Assembly: GCF_036324505.1 (NCBI RefSeq)
Contig: NC_086361.1
Coordinates: 3,350,916-3,414,915, forward strand
Direction of reading: 5' to 3'
DNA from: Eleginops maclovinus
Lineage: Eukaryota > Chordata > Actinopteri > Perciformes > Eleginopidae
Length of the DNA: 64,000 bases
Shown: in pieces, positions 14,366-28,304 of the stretch
How the letters are laid out: each line of letters begins with the position of its first letter
How positions within the stretch are numbered: the first letter of the stretch is position 1
Notes under the pieces: generated by a model
What the model saw: only the letters and a program-made list of their open reading frames with translations
The model's database searches: none
What the model was told of the DNA's origin: nothing
Translations under genes and position numbers: made by a program

Positions 14366-15390
14366 TAATTCAGCAATCAGAAAAGAAAGGTCATCCGTAC
14401 GGAACCTCGTCTACTTTACTGAGCCTCAATGAGAAAGAGTTCTTCTGTTGTTAGGAGGACATTTCATTAAAAAATCTGGAAGAGTAAACGGAGGCTGTAT
14501 AATAGCTGCCCACTGCTCCTTGAGGTTACATTTCACTGTGTGCTGTACCTGTATGTGTGACAATGAAAGACGGTTTCATCCTTCGATTCTAAACAGGCCG
14601 TGTTAGCAGGTCTGTGATGGTGATGAACAAACTGGTGTACAGAAGGGATTCAGCAGCTTCTCTATGGGGGGGACATCCCCACACTGGGGGGGGGTGGTTC
14701 AGCTGATCCCAGGAACATGAATATGGCATAGGAATTCCTCTTTGATGTCACATGGTGAGCCAAATCTGATATGCTTAGGATCGGGAGATCTCTAAGAGGT
14801 TGACCAATCACAACAGTGAAAACAGGAAATTACATCCTGCTTAATGTAAGAACTTTTGCCAGACACAATCTTTGCAATGTGTGCTTTTGATATTATGGTT
14901 ATACAACAAGCTAGCTACCAATGAGCAACCCCTTTATTTTTTGTCAGAAGATGCCTTAAGACATGTCCGTCAATAGATTCACATGCAGTTTTGGTTGGTA
15001 TGCTAGCCAACTGAAGAAAAATATATTTTGTCTCTTAGCTCGTCCTCCCAGATGTCCCGTCCAATAAAATAATAAATGTGTCTAAGAAAAATTTGCTGTG
15101 CAAATGTCAGAGGGCAGTTAGTAAAAACAAACACAACTGCCCCTCTCTGGGCCTCCCTTCATCATTGTTAGCGATTAATGTGCAAGTCATTGGAAACAGT
15201 TTGTTGTATACTTGGAGAACTTGGAGAGCATATTGTTTATTCTCCTTTTAACTTATCTTTAACTGTTAGCAACTGCTCTCCCTGTGTTCCATCAGTGAGG
15301 CTCTCCTGCTCCACATGTTCTTCACATGATAACAGTAATGAGGAGGTTCTGTTTCTTTTCAAACATACTTTAATGCTTGAAAGACATATG
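14366..15390. other. Intergenic, no gene recognised
   Basis: Only a short G-run (near 14683) stands out. No gene or transposon end identified. Confidence 0.45.
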
Positions 15391-15394
15391 TTTG

Positions 15395-15540
15395 TTTTTT
15401 TCTGTGTCCTGTTGTGTGTTAGAGGTTTTTGTGCATGTAAATGGTCTGCAAAGGCTAAAATCCATGTGTTCCCTCCAGAGGGAGTTTCTCTCCCAAGTGT
15501 GAGTTTCCAGTTTGAAATCCACTCAGAGATTATGTAAATG
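15395..15540 (+). repeat. Partial copy of the TTAA-ended MITE family
   Basis: 'GGTTTTTGTGCATGTAAATGG', 'CTGCAAAGGCTAAAATC' and 'CCAGAGGGAGT' also occur in order at 56930-56985. Confidence 0.65.
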
Positions 15541-17185
15541 TTTAAAGCAGGAGATGATGGTGGAAATAAATCCTCAGTGAGGGAAGTATGCAGGGTGGCC
15601 TGCCAGCTACTGTCTGGAGGTCTGTCAGACTTTAGGGCCAGGCAGTTAACTTGATCATAAAGCTGATTGGCCTTCGGCCCCACATCAGTGACCCTGAGAC
15701 CATACTGTGGGTGAGAAACCCACAATGCAACAGAGCTGATGAACCATCAACCAAACAAATGATAACAGGTGATTTTATTGACAACAGTAATATTTTTATA
15801 TTCAGTGCCGTTTTAAAATACACTGCAAAATGCCAACATAACAATGAACAACAAGATAGTGAGCCTCAGACCGCCTGTGGCAGAGGTCACTCACAGTTTA
15901 GCGTCTGCTTGTAAAGTTGATGGTTAGTAAACCTGATTGGTTTCAGACCAAAACATTTCATCTACATCCTTCCAACCAAAGTAAAACAACACGTTCATTA
16001 ACTCCCTAGAAATATTGTGGTGTACACTTCACTACTGATTTGTGTATTTACAGACACTTAATCTGCTACTAAATACAATAAATAAAGCATCCAAAGACTT
16101 TTTACCGTGTGTAATTCAGCATTAATATCTCATAAAGAAAGACAGTGTTGTATATATTGTAGTACAATGTGCACATATTTATTGTGGCTGCTAATATTTA
16201 AAAAACGTTGTTGTTATTGTTTTACATTTGTTTTCCTTCCTATGCTTATATTAAAGCTTCATTTTAATTATGTTTTCTGATTTTAACTTGTTGTGTTTTT
16301 ATAAATATTTTGTATTGATTTTTATTATAAATGTTTTATTTATTTCATTCTAAAATGTAGCAACTGTCACAAAACTCCAGGTGTTTCAGATGTAAAAGCA
16401 GCTACCAGAATAAGATCGAAACACAGGATAGATAGCACAGAAATAGATATTTTTCTTTGGTAGCAGACTGACCCGGCACAGGATCTCTTATTCATGTCCT
16501 CAGTGTATAAATCTTTCTCCCCTGGATGACCCCTCCTGTTCTGCCTGTCCCATGTTTTGTCTTTGAAAGAGAATTATGTTTCACTCCTAAACTATGCCTT
16601 CAATCATCGCACAACTTGACTTCCCTTTGACAGAACGCATAAAAATACTTCATCTGCTAAAGAGAAAAGAGTCATTTACAGTCATTCATCAAACAATTAT
16701 ATATATCTCAATATCTTTATGTTTACTGCATCTTAAATCTGTAAACCCACAAAGTAGTGAGAATCAGATGTAAGGCCATGTAGGTTTTACATTAGTTGTT
16801 TGCTCCTTTGCATAATGGTCACAATAAAAATAGTAAAAGGTGAAAAAGGTTCAAAGTCATTTACTAGAAAAATGAAACCTAAACACAAAATCTGTTAAAA
16901 CAAATATCCATTTAAAATAAAAAGAGCTGTAGTGCTCAAAACAAAGCGGGTGGAATGTGCAGAACGTGGAGCCAAATCACTATTTGGCGATCTTTCCTCT
17001 GGCAGTGTCAGAACCCAGAATCAGTTCAGCTTAAACACTTCTGTATCTGTACACCTGGAACTACTACATCCACACCGAGTGAGATCATTGTTTGTGTATT
17101 TCATCATAGGATTAAAGATAAAAGAGACAGATGAAATGATAGAATGCATGTTTGGTGTTTGAGCACACATTACATCATCCTCCAG
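15541..17185. other. Intergenic, no gene recognised
   Basis: AT-rich; no supported feature. Confidence 0.45.
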
Positions 17186-17189
17186 TTCT

Positions 17190-17350
17190 CTGGAGACTAT
17201 ACACAGGACCTCACCCTCTGGTGGAGAGGATCCAGCTCCAGCACAACGCAGGGAAGACATAGGAGCTGGTGGTGGACTTCAGACGTGGCCAACACACTCC
17301 CCCAACACCAGTGAACATCCGGGGAGCGGACATTGCGATTGTGAACACAT
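17190..17350 (+). pseudogene. Short LINE reverse-transcriptase relic
   Basis: 'AGGAGCTGGTGGTGGACTTC' followed by a segment reading TPPTPVNIRGADI resembles the ELVVDFR...P..I.G block of fish non-LTR retrotransposons. Only about 160 bp remain. Confidence 0.45.
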
Positions 17351-17633
17351 TCTGTGCTAGATAGAAGCTAGAAGCGGCTAGCTAGCAAATAGTGAGGTAG
17401 TTGTATTTTGATGTCCCTAAAGGATTCACAAATACACAAAACATCTACCCTGCACTTCAAGGTGCTAACAAAAACTTCCTGGCCGGAATTAGTAGTAGTT
17501 GTGGTGTATATTTACGTTTTTGTCTCTTTTATTTATCTAATTAATTCCCCTTGTTACTTACCGGGTCGGAAACCAGCTTTAAATTGGTCGCATCCAAGGA
17601 CGTCACTGCTGAGAACACCCTTTAGACATACAT

Positions 17634-17981
17634 ATAAACTTTGTGTAACATAAACTCATGTGTAATATAAACTCATGTGTGATATAAACTCATGTGTAAT
17701 ATAAACTCATGTGTAATATAAACTCATGTGTAATATAAACTCATGTGTGATATAAACTTTGTGTGATATAAACTCATGTGTGATATAAACTCATGTGATA
17801 TAAACTCATGTGTAATATAAACTCATGTGTGATATAAACTCATGTGTAATATAAACTCATGTGTAATATAAACTCATGTGTGATATAAACTCATGTGTAA
17901 TATAAACTCATGTGTAATATAAACTCATGTGTGATATAAACTCATGTGTAATATAAACTCATGTGTAATATAAACTCATGT
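17634..17981 (+). repeat. 17-bp minisatellite
   Basis: About 20 tandem copies of TGTAATATAAACTCATG, with TGTGATATAAACTCATG as the main variant and occasional 15-bp or TTTG-containing units. Confidence 0.95.
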
Positions 17982-17989
17982 ACATTTTA

Positions 17990-20160
17990 CGCATTATTCT
18001 TTCGAGTCATTTATTTACCATTTGTAAATATTACCAGCTACTTTATCATAGACAGAAATACTGCTACTTTCTTTGTTTTTTACCATCGTGTGTTATCTTT
18101 TACTATCTATTTATTGATTTTACTTATTGTGTATTTGCTTTTTTTTATATAATATGTAAGTAACTCTTTTTACTTCTATCTGCACTGTAATTTGCTGATA
18201 TGGTGGCATAAAATGTCCCTGTTGCGGAAGAAATTAATTTTTTATTCCAATTAAACAGGCAACAGCTCTCAAAGCATCAAACATCTGGGCAGTGGACGTC
18301 GGCATCATGATACTAATGCAAGTTCAGAGCCTTGGATCCAACAAATGTGCCCTTGAGTGCTTAACATGGCCCAAAGAATTTTACTCAAGGTGGAATTTAT
18401 TTTGTGTTTACTCTGCAGCGGGCCTGGCTCTCTGAATTGCCTGCAATTCAATCTGGCTTCCTAAGTTTGATAGCAACATGACCACAGCTAAAACATGCTC
18501 CGCCATTGTTGTTATTATAAGGGAAATTCTTTCTGCAGTGATGTAAACAGTGACGTTATGAAGTGGATCTTACAGTGGTCAGTGGGAAGCAAAATGGTTC
18601 TTAAATTGAACAAAATGCAATCCCAACTAGCTCCAGCACAAACAACCCAGGACTAACTCAAAATCAGCACTGACTACTGATTCAATGTTGAAGATGTTGA
18701 TAAGCGTGCACTGTGTTCATCAAGCTTCCAAGCCATAATATGAAAAATATTTTATATTAGAAAATGTATAAAAGGAAATCTGGGTTAGCAGTCTGACCTT
18801 GGACTGATGTAACGGATAACTTATTTTTAGAAACACAGATGTAGCAGACTGTTCTGAAGGATGGGGTAATATAGTGGGAGCCCAAGCTGTCAGCTATGAC
18901 AGCAAATGGTTTATGTGGCTCATAGGTCAGGTAGGAGGGCCCCTTACCAGATTTTTGGACCCCAAGGAGGTCAAGGCCAACCCTGTCCACAACGCACCTT
19001 CAGCATCTGTTTAAGATGCTCCGGGGAGCGGAAGTTCATGAATAATGAAAAACTCAGAAGCTCATGTTGTCTAGGACAGGATGGTGTAGGGGTCACATCT
19101 TCACAGCGTTATCTCCTGCAAGGCTGTGATCTTTATAAATACAGCAGAGATGGGACAGGACTTTCCGGACTCCTCCTGATATTTTGTGTACCATGTTTGC
19201 TGGAGAAGGTCCATGGCTTGTGATGTGTGACCGACACTGTGCAGACTCATGATGAAACATGTTCATGTGAGCCCTGATGCTGACAGGGCTGCTTGGTGCA
19301 ATTAAATGACCAAAAATCTTTAATTGTTCAAATATTTTTTCAAATATTTTAATTGTATTAATTTTGTTGTTTATTTTTATTTCGTCTTAACTTTTTTTTA
19401 ATAAAACAATTTTAAACAGTTATATTTGTTTGCTTTACTTTTTCTCTTAGGTCTGTATGTAAGCACCATGATACACCAAGCAACTTCCTTGTTAGTTTTA
19501 ACCTATATTGGTTTTTATGCTACTGATTGTGGCATAAATGGTCAAAAGCAATACAAAAGTTAAATCACTTCAGATAGAATTAAATTACTTTTTCAAAGAA
19601 AAATACTTCAAATAAATACAAAATATGTTGAACAGACCAGATAGAAAGTGCAATGATGGCTTTAGTGCCCCAATAAAGGAAATAACAGGGTACACATCTT
19701 ATGTTGCAGCTTTATGCCAATTTATTTGTATTATCTTAACTCAATATCCAATCATAACAACGGTTTGACAAATACAATTATTATCAGTAAATCAATTCGC
19801 TGACTTCATTTTTTATTAATTTCATTAATAATTAGGGCTTCACAATCTAGAAAAAACATATTATTATGATTATTTTGACTGATAATGTAATTGCAATATC
19901 GTTCATATTATAAAAGGGATTAGTCATTTGGCATCACTGTTGTCATTAACATTGAACAATATATTTAAATGTTTTTGTAGGCCAAGAAATCTCTGCAGAT
20001 TTCGCCCCAAAATACATTTGATTATGCAATAATAACTTTTTTATTTAAGAATTTGGTGCATTGCATGATTCCAAAGTGATCTTCTTGTTCAACTTCCAAT
20101 CCTTCTTACAGGGTGAATTTATTGAACATCCCCTCCTGAACAAAACAAGCAATAATTCAG
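17990..20160. other. Intergenic, no gene recognised
   Basis: AT-rich. A moderately GC-balanced stretch at 18900-19250 has open frames but no recognisable domain. Confidence 0.45.
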
Positions 20161-20165
20161 CCACA

Positions 20166-20270
<105 letters not shown>

Positions 20271-20528
20271 TCATGCCAGGTCCTGAGCTGCTCCACTGCA
20301 TGTGAATGGAGAGCAGCTTTATCACACAGCATCACGATGTGGCCGAGGAAACAAACAACACACAGTCTATTGCCATGGAGAGTCCAGCAGAAGAGACACA
20401 CGCCTCAAAACACATCAGAGATCGTCTGGCCCCAACGTTCCCTTAAAAACATTCAAAAATTCAGATGTTTTCCATCACAAATCTTCCGCCCAACAGGGAC
20501 CTGTAAAGCACATAGAATTACATCAGAG

Positions 20529-20592
20529 AGAGGAGAGGAGGAAGAGGAGGAGGAGGAGGAGGAGGAGGAGGAGGAGGAGGAGAGGGAGGAAA
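20529..20592 (+). repeat. (GGA)n purine tract
   Basis: GAGGAGG-type purine run, closely followed by a pyrimidine-rich run at 20610-20690. The pair is upstream of the candidate non-coding exon. Confidence 0.9.
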
Positions 20593-20599
20593 AATTCTT

Positions 20600-20746
20600 C
20601 AAGTATGAGAAAACTTTACAGCTCTCCTCCCCTCTGCTTCTCTTTTTTTTTCCCTCCTCTCTCCTTCTGTCCATCCCCCGTCCTGTTGCTCCTACTGGTC
20701 AGTCAGGGAGAGTTCTACACAGAAGAAGTCCTCCAGACTACAGCAG
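20600..20746 (+). other. Possible 5' non-coding first exon of tnxb
   Basis: A pyrimidine-rich stretch followed by a sequence ending in CAG with a good splice donor (GTAAGA at 20747). The coding exon at 24583 begins after a good acceptor and carries 5' UTR, so at least one upstream non-coding exon is expected. This is a candidate only. The 5' limit and promoter cannot be fixed, and no clear TATA box was seen. Confidence 0.3.
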
Positions 20747-23700
20747 GTAAGATACACCTCCACGCTATCAGTATGCTTATTACGCATATTTGATTTATCT
20801 CATTCATAATCATTGAGAATATTTTGACATTGGTTAATAGATATTATAATATGATAAGGGGGAAAAAAAGTAAATTAGCAACAATTTACAAACATTTGGT
20901 GAATGGTCTTATGTAATGCTAACGTTTTATTTTGGAAACAATAAGCAAACAAAATATGAAATATTCAGAATAAATCAACAGTATACAAATATCTAAGCAC
21001 TACATCTGATACAACATGTAAACTTGTGTTGAACATTTTTGAAAACTCTTTTTGTAACCAGTATGACTAAAACATTTAGTTTCTTGTGCAGTGCAATATT
21101 ATTTATTTCAAAGTATATCTTATTTCCATTCTGCAATTGGAATGAGATTATTTCACCCTGTTGTTACTTAACCAGAGACAAGACGAGAGACAGATAAAGA
21201 TGGCCTTAAAAAAGTGAATTTGTAACAGGTGAAATCAACATGTTTGCACAGTGGTTTATCCAGAAGTTTTTAGAATAAAAATAAATGTTAAGATGGCGAT
21301 GTTAAACTTACTTACATCAAGGCATTATGGGGGATTCAACAGCATCCACTACATCTTAAAGCTCCTGAATGCACGGATGAAATTATTGAAATTTGCTGCA
21401 GTGTTATCGTTGTGTAAGACGAAAATGGATGCAAATTAATGTGAAAAACTCAACCCTTGTGAGTGAAGGCGTTTGGTTGTTTTACATGTGACATCCTCCT
21501 GTCTGACTGTCAGACTTTAGAGAGTTCAGACTGATCACAGACTTGTGAAAGAGCTGTGTACAGTATGGCTGTCCATCATTACATCACCAACAACCTATCA
21601 AATCGCGCCACTTACCTGCCAAAAGTCCACAAACACTTTTTTCTGTCTTCTGCATGTTATACCTGTCCTTAGCTCTTGCTGAGTTGAAAGTTGTGATTTT
21701 TTCTTTTTTTGGAGGGGGGGGGGGGGGGTGTTACAGTTTTCCACATGAGTATGTTGATTAGGTGAACATGTTTTGAAAAGTAGTTAGTAAAAAGGCTTTT
21801 GTGTATCCAGAAGAAGCTGTCTGAAGTCTGATAAATGTCCTCAAGTGATGTGATGAAAAGAAGAAATAGAGGGGGTGTGGAGTTTGAAATTAGAAATGAT
21901 GTCACACCCCTCTGCAGCTCCTCATACCTGCTGCATGTTGGCGGCTCCAGGCTACATTAGCACCAGACTAACCAAACACAACTGGATCTCACACTCAGCT
22001 CTGTGATTAAGTTGAATTATGGGTAATGTAGGAGCCAGTTATTTAGAAGGTGGAAGAATTTGTGGCATAAAAATCTCTGGTTCTGCTGCTTAGATTTCTA
22101 TCCTATATTTTGATCAACTGTCATCTTGATACAAAAATCGTAGTAGTACTTTTAATTTTACCAACTTATCAAAACCACAACATCTTTCCTGATTTGGAGG
22201 TGCAGGGGGAGTTTAACAAGTTGCAGTTTTGTATAGTATTTTATCACAGGGGAAGTTTTCATTTCCAAAGATTGGTCTGTTTTTGGTTGTCTTAGAGATA
22301 ATGAACGGAAATAAAGTTCTGAAATGAGAATACATGTTTCAGGTTATATATTACTTTTATTCTTAAACTGCTTATTTCACTTCAACTCTGTTGATAAATA
22401 ATTAAAGCACACACATTTATGCACTTCACCTTCATGCACCTCACATCTGAACGCCTCCAGGTATCAGTTGTTCACACGTCATTAAACACAGCAAAGTTTG
22501 GATATCAAGTGCTGGAAGGAGTGTTCTTTTTGGCTTGGTGTGAACAGGAGGAATAAAATCAGCAGCAGTGTGAGAAGGTAAAGGTGAAGAGCAAGTGTGC
22601 AGGCTTTATGGTGCGTTCAGGGACTTTCTATTGCCCTGTCTTTCTGAGAAGGTCCAACCGGAGCAGCTGCAGCAGCTGTCACTGGCAGGTATTTACAAGT
22701 TAATTGGGGTGGCTGAGGAACAGGCGAGCTGCAGGCTCACTGCAGATACTGAACTCTCTATGTGTCGGGTCAAGTCAATTTAGCAACAGCGAAAAAATGT
22801 AGGTTCCCATTTGAAATGCATCAGTTAGAAGGAGACTTGTGATACCATGTGCCTTCTGGATGTTGTAATGAGAGACATGCAGTTAACTTGGGAATTGAAC
22901 TTAAAAGCACTACCAACTTATTATTCAGGGAGTATTTTTATGTTTTACACAATGCCTTAAGGGGATTTTTAACATCGCTTTAATAATTGGACCACAAGGG
23001 AAACATATACATTCATGTACATAGCAAACATTGTGATTTGGTGTCTCTGCTGTAGAGGAGATTATAAAATGTTCATAATACTTGTTAGTTAGGCTTTTGT
23101 TGTTATTCTATATGTTGATATTGAAATTTTGAAATTGTATGCCTCTTATTTTTGCTTTATAATTTTTTGAATTGTCCGTTTGCATCTCACAAACATCTTA
23201 AAATCTATTGGATGGATTGGCACAGAATATGTACACCAGACTCATCGGACATTTCCTCTAGCACCTCCATGGAGTGAATATTTATAATTTAATGTCCCAG
23301 CTATGTTTTTATGGAATGTCATTAGAGATTAACTTTCCTCTCAGGGTCAATTGTAAAAAAGCATTACTATTATTGCCATCAACCCAACTTAAATTTGTCC
23401 AAATACCCGCCACACTAATGACACTCAACTACAGCCAAACAGTGTTTGATGCTAGCATGCTAACACGTTAAACAAAGTCTAAAAACTGGGTAAACAATAT
23501 GCTGTACCTGATAAACAATAGCAGTCAATGTTAATTATTAATGTGAGCACGTTTTTAAGATTTTAACTCATACCAACTCTGTATTTAATCATTGCCTCAG
23601 AAAGCTGCTGACAGGTTGTCAAATATTTTTCTTTAGTTTTAATGTCCATATTTGATTGGGATGATGGAGCAAAGTTTGATGAATGCAGTCATCCTATGGG

Positions 23701-24582
23701 AAAGGGTTTAAGAAATGTAGGGGGAAACAATCTTGATATTTTCCCTCCTGTAGGGATCTCCAACAGCCTCAAGTGGTCATTTGAGTAACTGCAGTTTGTT
23801 GAAATTTGCCTGTTTGCATCATTTTTCAGCACCTGTTAGTTAGCTGCTTGGGTTTTTCTGAAATATTGTTATATTATGATGGAATAGCCTTTCGAAAAGT
23901 TGAAGTTCAAAAGCTTTTCTTTTTTTCTTAACATTGAACATTACATTGAATAGTATTAGTGTGAGTTAGGATGAGGGTTAGGGTGAGCAGTACACATTTT
24001 GCATTAAATTAAGCCTTTCCATTTACAATAGCACCATTGGTACACCAAGTCTTAATCAAAACTCAAAGTTTTTACAAAAAAAGCTGAAAAACTGTTGACT
24101 ACACTTTTGATTTTGTTTTCAGACACATTCCTCTTTTTATTCTTATTTACTCACAATCATTTTATGAGAAGTGGTAAAGAAAAAACGTAATTCAAAGTGT
24201 ATAGGCAACAGTGTATAAGGGAATTGAGATGTATTGATAAACTTTGAACTATTTGAGATTTAAAAAGCAACCACAATCAAAAGGAGAGAAGCTAGAAACA
24301 ATAAGACATTAGCATCCGTTTCTTGGAAATACTTAATTCATAAAATAAATTCATATATCACAGTGTGACTAATAGCCTGCTGCGTGATCCATCAGCAACT
24401 GGCTGCATTCTAACAGATTACTCATTCAGACCAAGTTACTTTTTCCGTTGTGGTTTTACTGGCCGACACGCTACAGTGACAGTGAAGCCTGTAAAAGTTA
24501 ATGGCCCCATTTGTGCTAATTGTGACCAAAAGGGATTGGAAATTTAAGGTGGATTAAATGTGTGCTTCTGTCTTTGTTCCAG
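20747..24582 (+). other. Region between candidate first exon and first coding exon
   Basis: If 20600-20746 is an exon, this is intron 1. It contains a G-run at 21713-21728 and otherwise no recognised gene or repeat. Confidence 0.4.
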
Positions 24583-24795
24583 AGGGAGAAATTCCCAGCA
24601 GTACAGAGGGAAAGTGTCCGCTAAATATTCTCTCCTCTCTGGATCTGACTGAAGTGACAGCAGCTGACGGAGCTCTCTCTAACCCTCCACTACAAGAGCG
24701 ACTCATCTGTGCATCTTATAATTAACAACCTGCTTCCGAACTGTCTGGAACCTCTCCTCTAACACACCCTGAGGAAGGTTTTCCTGACCCCAGCC
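24583..24795 (+). other. tnxb: 5' UTR part of the first coding exon of tnxb
   Basis: Follows an acceptor (tttgttccag, ending 24582) and leads directly to the ATG at 24796, which is in a good context (GCC before ATG). The ATG opens a typical signal peptide and is in frame with the downstream exons. Confidence 0.55.
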
Positions 24796-24930
24796 ATGTT
24801 TTCCTTCATCCCCTCCCTCCTCCTCCTCCTCCTCCAGGCTGCTCCCGCCCTCCTGACCCCATCGCCCTCCCGTGAGGTACAGGTCAGAGGTCAAGGGTTG
24901 CCAAGGGACAACAAGCATGACTCCATCAAG
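24796..24930 (+). CDS. tnxb: tnxb coding exon 1: signal peptide
   Basis: Encodes residues 1-45. MFSFIPS is followed by a run of six leucines and an Ala-rich segment (QAAPALL), a standard secretory signal; cleavage is likely around residues 18-22. The exon ends in phase 0 at a GTCAGT donor. The Leu run is encoded by a CTC tract that also resembles a splice acceptor (see findings). Confidence 0.85.
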
Positions 24931-27377
24931 GTCAGTTGATTGAAAGGTTTTTGGATTGATTGACACATTTAAGAGATAATACCCATCTACATGTTGTTTT
25001 TTTATTGGTTATTTATTAACCTTCTTTTCCTGATATTCCTAAAAATGCCTTTACACAAGTATCCTGAACTTCAATTTTATAATCATCTAAAGACACAGAA
25101 AGACATATTCAGATCTTCAAAATCAATATATATATAAATATATATATATATTGAACTGAACTTTTTGTGTTCATACATGTATTTTTATTTTCTATTTAAT
25201 TGCATTTGATCGGTTTGGGCCATTTAACTTTTTTTGTTGCAAGTTATTACATTAACTTTTCATTGTTTTCCTATTTAATTTATTACATTTTTAAATGGAA
25301 TAAAAAAAAATCAGGCAGGTTTCAGGACTTGCAGCACCTTAACTGCATATCACTGTGAATCACATACAAAAATATTAATTAATGATAAATAACACACTTT
25401 GAAACTCTGTCATTGAGCCCCATGGACTCTCATTCTTTGTTTATCCTGATGCATGCATTGTCTAAATATTGGCTGAGTAATTTTGGGTCAAGTATCTAGC
25501 CCACGGATACATTGAAAAGTGTACTTCAAGAGCTGGGCTCAAACCCAAGCTTTGATAGTTAATTCAGCCCCATAAATAGGGTGCTGCCAACCTAACACAA
25601 ACCCTTTCATGTAATTGTTGTTACAGGTGGTGATCTCCGAAGGCTGCGTCACCCAGGGGGATTCATCTGATGTCAGCATGGGAGGTAAAAACCTGCAGAG
25701 CAGAACTGTTTATTTAATTATAAACTATCAACAACCAATGTCACTTTTATACGACTTCATCATTGCTTTACTTAAAGTTCAGGTTCCACCTTGTCCCAGT
25801 TTTAATCCAACCTGTTACTCTCTCAGGTAAAGAAATAGACCTGACCGCCGGTTCCCCTCTGATCCTGACCCATAAGATCAAACTGGTTCCATCAGGATTT
25901 GGTTCAGGATCCGGGTCTTGTGGTTGTGAGGCGGACTTCGCTGCCCTGCGTGAGCGTCTAGAGAGGCTGGAGAGGGAAGTGTCATCCCTCAGGGAGAAAT
26001 GTGAAGGACCTGAGGGGGGCTGCTGCACCACCAAAGAGAGCAAAGGTGAGACCAGGTATCTGTTACTTTGAACTATTGAGTGGTGCAGGAATGAGTCCCG
26101 AAAACCAGGAAATGAGCTAGCATTTCACCACTTCAGCTTCCCTTGTCTTGAAGTCAAAAGATGTTTAACTTGTTTTTGGTTAGATGCCAAAAGGCCTGTG
26201 GTTAACACAAGAGATTGTAATGTTTTGAACAACGACATAAATACGTTAGTAAATACCCAACTGGTGAATGTCTGAAGCTGTCAGAAAGACAGAGGTTGTT
26301 AAATAGTGGCTTAATCAGACTACAAATCACAATCACACTGAACATTAAACGCTATTAGCTTAGCAGTGGCGATGTGAAGTCATGTGACCTTGATGCAGTT
26401 TGTTTAAGGCCTAACGTTAGCTTTTTGATTCTGCCAATTGCATTTACGCTTTAGCGTGTTAATATGTGGATATTATCCTGCTGAACAAAACGTGTTAGCA
26501 TCATAACCGTGTGTTAGCCAAAGATCTTGCAATTTTCCAGAAATCTAAATCCCAAAACTGTTTTTCCCGAGGGAACCTGTTACTTCTTGGTTAGCCGACA
26601 AAAAATACGTAAATACTGCACTGCTCTAAATAACAGATCTATATATTTGTGACTTAATAAGCAATGGCTATAACCAGTGTAAAAACAAAATGCCTCATCC
26701 ACCATTATCTCCCTAAGTTTGTTCATACATTTGTTGTTGCGAAAGCACCAAATAAAAGTCTACGTCAGATGCTTTACAGTTCTTAAACTGCAGGATTGTT
26801 TCAACCAGTGTTCTTATTGCAATGGATATCATTGTCTTTGTTAACTGAAAGTGCATGCCAAGAGTCGGTCAGCTTAGACTGGAAAATATTCTGCTTAATT
26901 TGATTTTTCTTTTGTGAAAGATACAAGTTTGACCTTAAGGTGGCACTAAAAGAGAAGTGAAATGTTACAAAACCATAATGAAGTAGCTCCTAATGTGATG
27001 AAATGCACTAAGGATTTGTATACAGGAAGGTAATTAAGGACAAAAAGTTCAATGATGCTGCAGTGCTCTTGTAAAATCTACTGTATGATTATAAGGTGAA
27101 GTGTTTCCTCAGAATAACAACTGTTAAAACATAAATCAGCATCTGTAGGGTCTGACACATACTGTATATTAAGGCCTGACTCAGAGTTCACAGTCTATAT
27201 ATTTCCCACCTTTCATCTCTCCCCGTTCTAACTCTTCATCACATTCAGTCACAATTTGCACGATTGCCATGTCTTTGTTTCGGCCAATCACATGAGCCCA
27301 TATTGCTTCAATGTTTCTGCCTGTAGCTGCTCCTCCTGTTCCACTGACTCATTCTGCAACACACGCACGCACACACG

Positions 27378-27416
<39 letters not shown>

Positions 27417-28216
27417 ACACACATCTTGTGTAGCTGACAATTTATCATTGAAAATAGAGAGGAGTTACACACTTACACAATTTGTTCCATCTTTTTCTTT
27501 CTTTTAGGATGAATACACATACCTTACCGTAATGGGTTAACACATTAAAAAACAAGCCTAACATTTATTTATTTTTATGATTAAATAGCTTCCATCATGT
27601 CATGTGATCCAATGACTCCTGATTCATACCAGAGTATTGTTGCTACACTGGACAAATAAATGAAACTTGATTTAAAAATGAATTGAACTCAAGTCAACCC
27701 TACTTGCATGAGAGAAACTGAAACATTGAATCCTAAAACACAACTATTAAATAATCAACTAAAAGATCAACATAACCCGTCTCCAAATGTTGACAAAAGT
27801 TTAAATCATTTGTATATCTGCCCTGTAATCTGGTCTCAAAATGTAATAAGTTCTTCCTTGGCCCAAGCTACACTCTTTCAAAAAGTTTCATGGAAATAAA
27901 TAAAACACAAACATAACTTCCTTGGAGGTAAATCTGGGAAACAGCAAAAGAAGAACCAATATCATCAAAAATATTTCAGTTCTAACATTTGTGGGGTTGA
28001 AATAAAGTACTATTACCTACATATTTAGTGACAGCAAGTACCACACTTGAGTATTTGTACTTCATCTTAACATCACAAGTAGATCTGTCACAGTTGAACT
28101 ATCTTTGACACATGTATTTTCAGTCTGTCACTTACTACCTTGTTCAAAGTGGAGCTGACCTCAAGACTGAGCCCATTAGAAACTGGCAAAGCTCAAAGCA
28201 TGAGCTAATTGTGTGT

Positions 28217-28304
<88 letters not shown>

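Noticed and set aside
17634..17981. CRISPR-like array
   Set aside because: Units are contiguous 17-mers with no unique spacers, in a vertebrate genome.
22595..22783. 62-codon frame starting MCRLYGAF as a small exon or peptide
   Set aside because: No signal peptide, no family match, no splice pattern tying it to tnxb.
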